Shown here in pieces: positions 6,538 to 18,495 of a stretch of DNA of 21,817 nucleotides. A program made the position numbers and the translations under genes. Source of the stretch: CAZGYE01 sp964530165 (GTDB taxonomy: Bacteria > Planctomycetota > Planctomycetia > Planctomycetales > Planctomycetaceae); the NCBI GenBank assembly GCA_964530165.1, contig CAZGYE010000066.1:1-21817 (forward strand), read 5' to 3'. The notes below the pieces were generated by a model, which saw only the letters and a list, made by a program, of their open reading frames with translations, was not told the origin of the DNA and ran no database searches. Numbering within the stretch: the stretch's first letter is position 1; each line of letters starts with the position of its first letter.

Positions 6538-8634
6538 CTACGCAAGCATCGATTCCAGCACTTCCGGCGGGGCTTGGTCGTACTTCAACGGTTCCATCGA
6601 GTAGGTTGCGCGACCCTGAGAAAGACTACGAATTTGGGTGGAATAGCCGAACATCTGTAACAACGCGACGTCCGCCTCCAGCACGTGCAAGTCGCCCCGG
6701 CGTTGGGAGCTTACGATCAGGGCGCGTCGGGCCTGAAGATCGGCCTGAATGCTGCCCAGAAATTCATCGGGCGTGACCACCTCGAGCTTCATGATCGGCT
6801 CCAGCAGCACGACGCCGGCTTCGTTCAACGCTTGACGGACGGCATCCGCGCCGGCCGCCTGCAGAGCGACGTCGGTGGTTTCTCCCACGCGGTACCCGAC
6901 GTCCAGAATGGTGAATTTCACCTTCATCAACGGATAGCCGACAATGCCGCCGCCGCGGGCCTCATCCTGCACCGTCTGCTCGAGGATCGACGCCAAGTCT
7001 GCCGGTAGAACGCCCGGCTTCAACCGATTCTCTAAAGAGATCGACTCTGCCCCGTCGAACGGCTCGACGCGCAGCTTCACTCTCGCAGACTGGGTCACGC
7101 CAGCCGATTGTCGATGGAATTCCCCAGTGGATTCGACGGCGGAACGGATCGTCTCACGGTAGCTGACTCGTGGCGTGTGCACCCGCACCTTCAGGCCGAA
7201 ATCCCGCAGTATCCGGTGCCGAATCACCTGCAGGTGCAGTTCGCCCATTCCGCTGATGATCGTTTGTCCCGTCTCTTCGCTCACCCGGGCGTTGAACGTG
7301 GGGTCTTGGCGGGCCAGACGGGTCAACGTTTCTTCCAGCTTTTTGCGTTCAGCGCTCGATTCCGGCTCGACGGCCATGGAGATGACGGTTTCCGGAAAGG
7401 TGATGCTCTCCAACAGCACCGGTCTGTGCGCATCGCAGAGCGTATCGCCGGTGACAACATCCTTCGGGCCGATGACGCCGGCGATATCACCCGCTTGGGC
7501 CTGATCGGTCTTCTCCCGCGAATCGGCCTGGACTCGCCAAATCTGACTGATCAATTCCTTCTTGCCCGTCCGTGCGTTCAAAACGCGCGACCCGCTCTTC
7601 AACACGCCCGAATAAATGCGGACAAAGCAGAGATCGGCGTGTGGATCGGTCTGGATTTTGAAGATGAGGCCCGAGAGCGGCTCGTCGGGCGAGGCGGAGC
7701 GAATTTGAGGCCCCTTCTTTTTCGGGTTCGGATGCGTTCCTTCGACCGGCGGCCGGTCCAGCGGACTGGGCAGATAACGCTCGACCGCGTCCAACAGCGG
7801 CTGCACACCGATGTAATCGAGCGATGCACCACACAACGTCGGGTGCACCTGCCCCCCAATGGTGGCCAGCCGCAGCAGACGGTGAATCTGTTCGGCGGGA
7901 ATCTCCTTTTCTTCCAGCAAAGCGGCCATCATCTCGTCGTCGAGGTCGGCCAGCGACTCGAGTAGTTTTTGTCGCCACTCGTGGGCTTGCGTCTGGAATT
8001 CGTCTGGAATCTCAGCCGTTTCGACCTGTGCTCCCTGACTCGCCTGGTCGAAGTACAGGGCCTGCATCTGAATCAGGTCGATGACGCCTCGCAGCGCGTC
8101 CGGACCGGGCGGGGAGCCCGTGCCGGGCGGGGGACCCGCGCCGATCGGAATTTGCAGCGCCACCGGCCGCGCCCCGAGCCGATCGGTCATTTCGGCAACC
8201 GTGCGCTCGAAGCTGGCGCCGATCCGATCCATCTTGTTGACGAAACAGATGCGGGGCACACGATACTTATCCGCCTGTCTCCAGACCGTCTCGCTTTGTG
8301 CTTCAACCCCTTCAACGGCGCTAAAGATGACGAGCCCACCGTCAAGCACGCGCAAGCTACGCTCCACCTCAGCCGTGAAGTCGACATGTCCCGGCGTGTC
8401 GATGATGTTGATGGTCGTCTCGTGCCAATGGCAGGTCACCGCGGCGGAGTAGATGGTGATGCCCCGCTGGGCCTCATCCTCATCGAAGTCGGTGGTGGTC
8501 GTGCCCGCGTCGACGTTGCCCATCCGATGCGACTCGCCGGTGTAGTACAGGATCCGTTCGGTGGTCGTGGTTTTTCCGGCGTCGATGTGGGCAATGATGC
8601 CGATGTTTCGGATTGTTTCGATCGAACGAGGCAT
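6538..8634 (-). CDS. fusA: Elongation factor G family GTPase (EF-G2-like)
   Basis: EF-G proteins use GTP to drive translocation or, with RRF, ribosome recycling. The 698-residue product has G1 A-H-I-D-A-G-K-T (15-22), G2 R-G-I-T-I (57-61), G3 D-T-P-G-H (79-83) and G4 N-K-M-D (133-136), then domains II-V. It differs from standard EF-G. Switch I reads T-T-T-T-D-F, followed by S-A-A-V, G-V-E-A-Q, Q-A-D-K, P-R-I-C-F and G-A-S-F, resembling mitochondrial EF-G2 as remembered. G5 is C-G-A-S-L-D-Y-I-G, not C-G-S-A-F-K-N-K-G. The domain IV tip loops are changed: loop I (511-519) lacks G-G-R-G-Q-Y-G-H, and Arg582 replaces E. coli His583. A Pro/Gly insert lies at 166-179. ATG follows the rpsG stop with no gap. 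The family is certain; the subfamily and the cellular role (translocase or recycling factor) are not. Confidence 0.93.
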   Translation of the reverse strand: MPRSIETIRNIGIIAHIDAGKTTTTERILYYTGESHRMGNVDAGTTTTDFDEDEAQRGITIYSAAVTCHWHETTINIIDTPGHVDFTAEVERSLRVLDGGLVIFSAVEGVEAQSETVWRQADKYRVPRICFVNKMDRIGASFERTVAEMTDRLGARPVALQIPIGAGPPPGTGSPPGPDALRGVIDLIQMQALYFDQASQGAQVETAEIPDEFQTQAHEWRQKLLESLADLDDEMMAALLEEKEIPAEQIHRLLRLATIGGQVHPTLCGASLDYIGVQPLLDAVERYLPSPLDRPPVEGTHPNPKKKGPQIRSASPDEPLSGLIFKIQTDPHADLCFVRIYSGVLKSGSRVLNARTGKKELISQIWRVQADSREKTDQAQAGDIAGVIGPKDVVTGDTLCDAHRPVLLESITFPETVISMAVEPESSAERKKLEETLTRLARQDPTFNARVSEETGQTIISGMGELHLQVIRHRILRDFGLKVRVHTPRVSYRETIRSAVESTGEFHRQSAGVTQSARVKLRVEPFDGAESISLENRLKPGVLPADLASILEQTVQDEARGGGIVGYPLMKVKFTILDVGYRVGETTDVALQAAGADAVRQALNEAGVVLLEPIMKLEVVTPDEFLGSIQADLQARRALIVSSQRRGDLHVLEADVALLQMFGYSTQIRSLSQGRATYSMEPLKYDQAPPEVLESMLA
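8105..8140 (-). repeat. 18-base tandem duplication inside the EF-G gene
   Basis: Positions 8105-8122 and 8123-8140 are adjacent 18-base units with 15 of 18 bases identical. In frame they encode two Gly/Pro hexapeptides (GPPPGT and GSPPGP), forming the low-complexity insert of the G domain between I-P-I-G and G-V-I-D-L. Confidence 0.8.
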
Positions 8635-9108
8635 CTACCACGCAAAGTGAGCGAACGCTTTGTTCGCGTCGGCCATGCGGTGTACGTTCTCGCGCCTGGT
8701 CATTGCGGCGCCTTCGCGTCTGTACGCCGCAATCAGCTCGTCCGCGAGCCGCACGTCGATGGGCCGGCCTTTCTTGCTTCGGACTGCTTCCAAAATCCAG
8801 CGGATGGACAGAGTCTGCTGGCGTTTTGCATTGACCGGTGTCGGAACCTGATAGGTCGCTCCGCCGACTCGTTTCGATCGCACCTCAATCGCCGGTTTGA
8901 CGTTCTCGACGGCCTGTGTGAAGACGTCCAATGGTTCTTCGTCGGGAACCCGCTGCGAGATGCTATCCAGCGCCGAGTAGAAGGCCCGCTGCGCAACGCT
9001 CTTCTTCCCGTCGTGCATCAAGCAGTTAATAAACTTCGAGACCAAAACGGACCCGCAACGCGGATCGGGTTTCAGTTGAGTTTGACTGGCGGTGAACCGT
9101 TTCGGCAT
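8635..9108 (-). CDS. rpsG: 30S ribosomal protein S7
   Basis: S7 nucleates assembly of the small-subunit head and contacts E-site tRNA and mRNA. The product has 157 residues (156 is typical). It has the S-V-L-V-S-K-F-I-N segment near residues 20-28, L-M-x-D-G-K-K-S-V-A near 30-39, the beta-hairpin V-R-S-K-R-V-G-G-A-T-Y-Q-V-P near residues 76-89, the A-K-R-Q-Q-T-L-S-I-R-W-I segment and the M-A-D-A-N-K-A-F-A-H-F end. Its TAG stop is followed immediately by the ATG of the EF-G gene, so the two are likely translationally coupled. It follows rpsL after 39 bases. Confidence 0.97.
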   Translation of the reverse strand: MPKRFTASQTQLKPDPRCGSVLVSKFINCLMHDGKKSVAQRAFYSALDSISQRVPDEEPLDVFTQAVENVKPAIEVRSKRVGGATYQVPTPVNAKRQQTLSIRWILEAVRSKKGRPIDVRLADELIAAYRREGAAMTRRENVHRMADANKAFAHFAW

Positions 9109-9147
9109 CTGTATTAGTCAGTAGTAGTTGGTGATTCGCTCTCAGTT

Positions 9148-9519
9148 TTATTTCGGCTTCTTAGCACCGTATCGGCTGCGGGCCTGCCTGCGGTCCGAGA
9201 CGCCCAGGGTGTCCAAGACGCCGCGGATGATTTTGTAGCGGACACCGGGCAGGTCGCGAACACGGCCGCCGCGAATCAGCACGATCGAGTGCTCCTGCAA
9301 GTTATGCCCCTCGCCGGGGATGTAAGCGGTCACTTCCTTACCGTTGGAAAGCCGAACTCTGGCGACCTTCCGCAAGGCGGAATTCGGCTTCTTGGGCGTA
9401 ACGGTCTTCACCTGCAGACACACTCCGCGCTTCTGCGGGCACCCCTCCAACAGCGGTGTCTTGCTCTTGACTTGCTGCTTTCTTCGCGGTTTGCGGACCA
9501 GTTGGTTGATGGTTGGCAT
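9148..9519 (-). CDS. rpsL: 30S ribosomal protein S12
   Basis: S12 lies beside the decoding centre and controls translational accuracy; it is the classical streptomycin target protein. The 123-residue product has the standard start MPTINQLVRKPRRK, C-P-Q-K-R-G-V-C, T-P-K-K-P-N-S-A-L-R-K (Lys43 kept) and the R-G-G-R-V-R-D-L-P-G-V-R-Y loop. In that loop residue 88 is Arg (CGC codon, 9256-9258) where most bacteria have Lys; K88R is a well-known streptomycin-resistance change. Asp89, which is methylthiolated by RimO in other bacteria, is kept. It is the first gene of the str block, with its own promoter candidate upstream. Confidence 0.98.
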   Translation of the reverse strand: MPTINQLVRKPRRKQQVKSKTPLLEGCPQKRGVCLQVKTVTPKKPNSALRKVARVRLSNGKEVTAYIPGEGHNLQEHSIVLIRGGRVRDLPGVRYKIIRGVLDTLGVSDRRQARSRYGAKKPK

Positions 9520-9574
9520 TGGCCGAAACTCACTCTTGTCGAACCCGACGCCCTTCGTTTACGTAAGACGATGA

Positions 9575-9603
9575 ACTGTATCGAGATTCGGTCGTATCGT
9601 CAA
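9575..9603 (-). promoter_or_regulatory. Sigma-70-type promoter for rpsL / str block
   Basis: On the minus strand the -35 box is TTGACG (9598-9603, 5 of 6), the spacer is exactly 17 bases, and the -10 box is TACAGT (9575-9580, 4 of 6). It lies in the 185-base gap between rpoC and rpsL, with a predicted start near 9568 and a leader of about 50 bases. The gap shows no convincing terminator for rpoC, so readthrough and local initiation may both feed the str genes. Confidence 0.7.
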
Positions 9604-9704
9604 GCGAATAGAATCGCAACGACCCGGAGAGAGGCGCCCAGGCGCAAAAACAGAAACGGACGAAGTTCGATCGCGTCCAGGCTGTGTGCCTTTGCCCTCT
9701 TTCG

Positions 9705-14069
<4,365 letters not shown>

Positions 14070-14086
14070 GTCACGCTCCTCGTTTG

Positions 14087-14101
14087 GTCATTCGTCATTC
14101 G
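14087..14101. repeat. Short intergenic repeat, copy between rpoB and rpoC
   Basis: The minus strand reads CGAATGACGAATGAC, a doubled 7-mer. A copy with one difference lies after rpsS at 2955-2969. Both stand in gaps just behind a stop codon and are followed on the minus strand by AAA-rich sequence. Probably a dispersed short repeat; function unknown. Confidence 0.5.
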
Positions 14102-14115
14102 AAATTAGACATTTC

Positions 14116-17100
14116 TTAGCCAGGGTTTTTCTCCAGTTGCAGATTCAGGCACAGACCGCGGATCTCGTTGTTGAGCACGTCGAAGCTGGCCGGCGTTCCG
14201 GCTTCGAGAGTGTTCTCGCCTTTGACCATCGACTCGTAAATTTTCGTCCGTCCTTCGACATCGTCGCTTTTGACTGTCAGTAACTCCTGCAAGAGGTAGG
14301 CGGCTCCGTAGGCTTCCAGGGCCCACACTTCCATTTCGCCGAACCGCTGACCACCGAACCGCGCCTTGCCGCCCAGCGGTTGTTGGGTAATCAACGAGTA
14401 AGGGCCGGTCGCCCGTGCGTGCACTTTGTCGTCGACCAGATGGTGCAGCTTCAGCATGTAAATTTGGCCGACCGTCACTTTCTGCTCGAACCGATCCCCA
14501 GTACGACCGTCGTACAAAACCGCTTTGCCGTCCTCGGGCAAGCCGGCCTCCTGTAAACATTCCCGAATCCGTTCCTCGTCGGCGCCGTCAAAGACCGGGC
14601 AGATCGCCCGGAAACCTAATTTCAACGCCGCCCAGCCCAGGTGAGTTTCCAGAATCTGTCCGACGTTCATGCGACTGGGAACGCCAAGCGGGTTGAGGAT
14701 GATGTCCACGGGCGTTCCGTCTGCCAGAAACGGCATGTCCTCTTCCGGCAGAATCTTGGAAATGACGCCCTTATTGCCGTGACGGCCGGCCATTTTGTCG
14801 CCGACCGAAATCTGCCGCTTCGAAGCCATGTAGACTTTCACCATCTGCAACACGCCGCTGGGCAATTCATCGCCCCGCTTCATGCTGTTGAGCGACTGGT
14901 CGCGGTCGTCGATGGCATCCTCGACGAGCGGCCAGCCATCCTTGATGGCTTTCTTGCAGTCGGCCTTCTTCTGCGGAGAACGAATGTCGAGCTGTTCGAA
15001 GTGACCCGGGAAGTTCTTCGCGTACTCGGCGACGAATTTGTCGTCTTCGATCGAGCGAATCTCACGTCCGTCGTCGTCGGAGAGATGACGGTCCAGCACC
15101 CGCTCGAAGTCATGCAGAAACTGACGAAATGCCGCTGCAACCAATCGATTGCCTGCCTGCTCGGCTTTCTTATGATCGGCGTCGAACTTCTTGCGCTCCA
15201 ATTCCGAGAGGCTCATCCGCCGCGAGAATTTCTCGGTGTGGATGACAATGCCCCCCACACCGCTGGGCACCTCCAGCGACTCGTTCTTGACGTCTTCGCC
15301 GGCCCGGCCGAAGATGGCGTGCAACAGCTTTTCTTCCGGCGTCAATTCCGATTTGGCTTTCGGCGAAACCTTGCCGACCAGAACATCGCCCGGTTCGACG
15401 CGCGTGCCGACGTGTACGATGCCGTCGTCATCCAGGTGACGCAGCGCCTTTTCGCTGACGTTGGGAATATCCCGTGTAAACTCTTCCCGGCCGAGCTTCG
15501 TCTCGCGGATTTCGACGTCGAATTCGTCGATGTGGATCGACGTGTAAACGTCTTCCTTGACCAGTCGCTCGGAAAGAATGATGGCGTCCTCGAAGTTGTA
15601 GCCCTCCCACGACATGAACGCCACCAACACGTTGCGGCCCAGCGCCAACTCACCCTGACTGGTGGCCGCACTGTCGCACAACACATCGCCGCGCTTGACG
15701 CGCTGTCCCAGTTGCACGAGCGGTTTCTGCGTGAGGCAAGTCCGCTCGTTGAGGCCGGTAAACTTCCGCATCGGATAGCGCTTGCGGTCCACCTCGATGC
15801 GGTTCGCGTCGACGTAGGTCACTTTGCCGGCTTTCTCCGCACGCACGACCATTCCGGAGTTTTCCGCCACGGTCCTCTCCAGCCCGGTGGCAACCAGCGG
15901 CGGTTCGGTGATCAGCAACGGCACCGCCTGCCGCTGCATGTTGGAGCCCATCAGCGCCCGGTTGGCGTCGTCGTGTTCGAGAAACGGGATCAAACCGGCC
16001 GAAACACCGACCATCTGGCAGGGCGACGTGTCGATGTACTCCACCTCGCCCGCCGCGATCCAGACCACGTCGTTGTGGTGGCGGGCCAGGACCCGCTCCT
16101 CGGCCAACTTGCCGTTCTCAACCCGAGTATCGGCCGGCACGACATGAACATGCGACTCCTCATCGGCGCGCAGCCACACGATTTCGTCGGTCAGCTTTCC
16201 CTTGTTGACCTTGCGGTACGGCGTGATCAGAAAACCGTAGTCGTCGACCTTCGCAAAGACGCTCAGACTCGAAATCAGTCCGATGTTCGTTCCTTCCGGC
16301 GTTTCGATCGGACAGATTCGACCGTAATGGGAGATGTGGACGTCCCGCACTTCAAAACCGGCCCGCTTCCGGTTCAAACCGCCGGGACCCAACGCGCTCA
16401 ACCGTCGCTCGTGAGTCAGCATTGCCAGCGGGTTCGTCTGATCGACGACCTGCGAAAGCTCGCTACGGCCAAAAAAGTAGTCGATCGCCGCCGAGACGCT
16501 CTTGGGGTTGATCAGCGTGCGGGGCGTCATCTCTTCGACGTCCTTGAGACTCATCCGCTCCTGCACGGTCCGGCGAAGTTTCAGAAACCCTTTGCGAATT
16601 TCGTCGGCGGCCAGTTCGTCGATGGTGCGCAGCCGCCGGTTCCCCAGATTGTCGATGTCATCCACATAGGCCGAGGGGTCGTTGGAACGCAGCCGCACCA
16701 GATAGCGGATCGCATTCACGAAGTCCTCCGCCTTGAGCGTCATCTCCTCGTCGGGAATCTCTTGCTGGAACTTGCGGTTGATACGGAACCTGCCGACGCG
16801 ACCCAAACGGTAACGGTTCACGTCGAAGAACTTTTCCTGGAACAGTTCGGTCGCCTTTTCCAATTGCGGCGGGTTGCCGGGCCGCAATCGCTGATAAATC
16901 CGCAACAGCGACTCCTCGTGAGAGGCCGTGTTGTCTTCCAGGATGCTGTTGAGAACCAACGGGTCCTCCAGGTTCTCGATGAGCTCCACGCTTTTCAAAC
17001 TCGAACCGCTAATCTGTTCGGCCAAAGGCTCGGTGATTTGCTGCGCGCATTCAACAATGATCTCGCCGCAACGTTCGTGTTTTGCCGGGTAGACGACGTC

Positions 17101-17832
17101 CTCTGCTGCAAAACTCCCGACCATCTTTGCGCATGCGTCACTTTTGGAGACTTTGACCTTCTTCGTGTCATAGAACAGCCGGATGAGATCCGTATCGGAT
17201 GAATACTCCGGCGACATGGCCCGCAAGAGCGTCATGGCCGAGAACTTGCCGCTCTGGTCGATGCGAACGCCGAGCGCTTCGCGTTTGCTGACGACCAGCT
17301 CGATCCAACTGCCTCGTTCGGGAATGACGCGGCAGGAGTAAACCTTGCGTTCACCCGGATCCGAACCGAGCACAAAATCAACGCCCGGAGAACGGTGCAA
17401 CTGGCTGACGACCACGCGTTCGGCGCCGTTGACGATGAATTCACCGCCCCCGATCATCACGGGCATGTCGCCGAGATAAACTTCTTCCTCAATCGGCTGC
17501 TCTTTCACCAGCCGCAGCCAAACGCGGAACGGTCGCCCGTAGGTCAGCCGCAGTTGCCGGCACTCGATGGGGGTGTAACGCGGCTTGCCCAGCTCGTATT
17601 TCAGGTACTCCAAGCGATATTGTCCGTCGTAACTTTCGATGGGAAAGACTTCTCGCAAAATCGCTTCCAATCCCTGGTCCTTGCGCTCGCGTGGAGACTT
17701 GTCGTGCTGAAGGAAGCGGTGGTACGAGTCCGTCTGAATTCGCGTCAGGTCCGAAAACTCGGAGTCGTCTTTGATTAAGCCGAAATTACGGAACGACTTG
17801 GTCTGGATGATGCGTGTCGCTGGAATCGGCAT
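14116..17832 (-). CDS. rpoB: DNA-directed RNA polymerase subunit beta
   Basis: The beta subunit forms the other half of the RNA polymerase active cleft and the rifampicin pocket. The product has 1238 residues, between B. subtilis (about 1190) and E. coli (1342). It shows V-S-Q-L-H-R-S-P-G-V (142-151), the rifampicin region at 455-487 ending S-A-L-G-P-G-G-L, R-I-C-P-I-E-T-P-E-G-T-N-I-G-L (505-519), and near the end the G-D-K-M-A-G-R-H-G-N-K-G-V and G-G-K-A-R-F-G-G-Q-R-F-G-E-M-E segments. In the rifampicin region Gln461, Asp464, His474, Arg477 and Ser479 (E. coli Q513, D516, H526, R529, S531) are kept, but several neighbours differ. It begins 164 bases after rplL, with a weak ribosome binding site. 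Confidence 0.98.
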   Translation of the reverse strand: MPIPATRIIQTKSFRNFGLIKDDSEFSDLTRIQTDSYHRFLQHDKSPRERKDQGLEAILREVFPIESYDGQYRLEYLKYELGKPRYTPIECRQLRLTYGRPFRVWLRLVKEQPIEEEVYLGDMPVMIGGGEFIVNGAERVVVSQLHRSPGVDFVLGSDPGERKVYSCRVIPERGSWIELVVSKREALGVRIDQSGKFSAMTLLRAMSPEYSSDTDLIRLFYDTKKVKVSKSDACAKMVGSFAAEDVVYPAKHERCGEIIVECAQQITEPLAEQISGSSLKSVELIENLEDPLVLNSILEDNTASHEESLLRIYQRLRPGNPPQLEKATELFQEKFFDVNRYRLGRVGRFRINRKFQQEIPDEEMTLKAEDFVNAIRYLVRLRSNDPSAYVDDIDNLGNRRLRTIDELAADEIRKGFLKLRRTVQERMSLKDVEEMTPRTLINPKSVSAAIDYFFGRSELSQVVDQTNPLAMLTHERRLSALGPGGLNRKRAGFEVRDVHISHYGRICPIETPEGTNIGLISSLSVFAKVDDYGFLITPYRKVNKGKLTDEIVWLRADEESHVHVVPADTRVENGKLAEERVLARHHNDVVWIAAGEVEYIDTSPCQMVGVSAGLIPFLEHDDANRALMGSNMQRQAVPLLITEPPLVATGLERTVAENSGMVVRAEKAGKVTYVDANRIEVDRKRYPMRKFTGLNERTCLTQKPLVQLGQRVKRGDVLCDSAATSQGELALGRNVLVAFMSWEGYNFEDAIILSERLVKEDVYTSIHIDEFDVEIRETKLGREEFTRDIPNVSEKALRHLDDDGIVHVGTRVEPGDVLVGKVSPKAKSELTPEEKLLHAIFGRAGEDVKNESLEVPSGVGGIVIHTEKFSRRMSLSELERKKFDADHKKAEQAGNRLVAAAFRQFLHDFERVLDRHLSDDDGREIRSIEDDKFVAEYAKNFPGHFEQLDIRSPQKKADCKKAIKDGWPLVEDAIDDRDQSLNSMKRGDELPSGVLQMVKVYMASKRQISVGDKMAGRHGNKGVISKILPEEDMPFLADGTPVDIILNPLGVPSRMNVGQILETHLGWAALKLGFRAICPVFDGADEERIRECLQEAGLPEDGKAVLYDGRTGDRFEQKVTVGQIYMLKLHHLVDDKVHARATGPYSLITQQPLGGKARFGGQRFGEMEVWALEAYGAAYLLQELLTVKSDDVEGRTKIYESMVKGENTLEAGTPASFDVLNNEIRGLCLNLQLEKNPG

Positions 17833-17948
17833 ACGTCGCTCGCTTTACTTAGGGAACAACTCGGGACGGGACGGGCGGGGCGCCGGTCTGCACCCAACCG
17901 CTGCAGGCGCACAACACCACCCTTGGTTGGCTCGCGGTCGACAGGAAC

Positions 17949-17977
17949 CGGCTAACAAGGCGGATTCGGACTGTCAA
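17949..17977 (-). promoter_or_regulatory. Weak promoter candidate in the rplL-rpoB gap
   Basis: A perfect -35 box TTGACA (17972-17977) stands just after the rplL stop, with a 17-base spacer to TAGCCG (17949-17954), which matches the -10 consensus poorly. The gap also allows a CCAACC/GGTTGG stem with a long loop, but no T-rich terminator. In E. coli this gap holds an attenuator; nothing equally clear is seen here. Confidence 0.28.
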
Positions 17978-17996
17978 AGTCGTTGCTCGAATGGAC

Positions 17997-18413
17997 CTAT
18001 TTGATCTCGCAAGAACCACCAGCGCCTTCGATTTCTTCCTTGAGTTTCTTGGCTTCCTCTTCTGGAATCCCTTCTTTGACCGGCTTGGGAGCTCCTTCGA
18101 CCAATTCCTTGGCCTCTTTGAGGCCCAATGTGGTCGTGGCGCGAACCACTTTGATGACCGGGATCTTGCTGCCGTCGGCGAAACCGGTCAGGATCACGTC
18201 GAACTCGGTCTTTTCTTCGGCGGCCGATTCTTCTGCGCCACCATCTGCCCCCGGCGCGGCCATGATGACCCCGCCGCCGGCCGGCTCGATGCCGTGCTCG
18301 TCTTTCAAATAGTCGGCCAACTGTTTGGCCTGCAGCAGAGTGAGGCCGACGATCTTGTCGCCCAGCTCCTTGGTCGCATCGTCGTACTCAACAGTTGCCT
18401 CAGCGGTTGCCAT
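17997..18413 (-). CDS. rplL: 50S ribosomal protein L7/L12
   Basis: L7/L12 forms the flexible dimers of the ribosomal stalk that recruit and activate translational GTPases. The product has 138 residues (120-130 is usual). Its N-terminal dimerisation part (about 1-45) has L-T-L-L-Q-A-K-Q-L-A-D-Y-L-K. A Gly/Ala/Glu-rich hinge follows (47-67), then the C-terminal domain (68-138) with F-D-V-I-L, K-I-x-V-I-K-V-V-R, T-x-L-G-L-K-E-A-K-E-L-V-E-G-A-P and V-K-E-G. The frame is open 52 codons upstream, but ATG 18411-18413 with GGGAAG before it fits the family. It follows rplJ after 82 bases. Confidence 0.97.
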   Translation of the reverse strand: MATAEATVEYDDATKELGDKIVGLTLLQAKQLADYLKDEHGIEPAGGGVIMAAPGADGGAEESAAEEKTEFDVILTGFADGSKIPVIKVVRATTTLGLKEAKELVEGAPKPVKEGIPEEEAKKLKEEIEGAGGSCEIK

Positions 18414-18495
18414 CTTTTTCTTCCCTTTCTCGTCTGATTCGACAAAAATCGCTCTTGCACTCGAAGAAGCCGCCTGACGTTCGCCTCTCAGACGT

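Noticed and set aside
9630..9660. GCGC-CTGG-GCGC hairpin after rpoC as a terminator
   Set aside because: The stem is only 4 bases, and the T run lies on the 5' side of it, not after it, in the direction of transcription.
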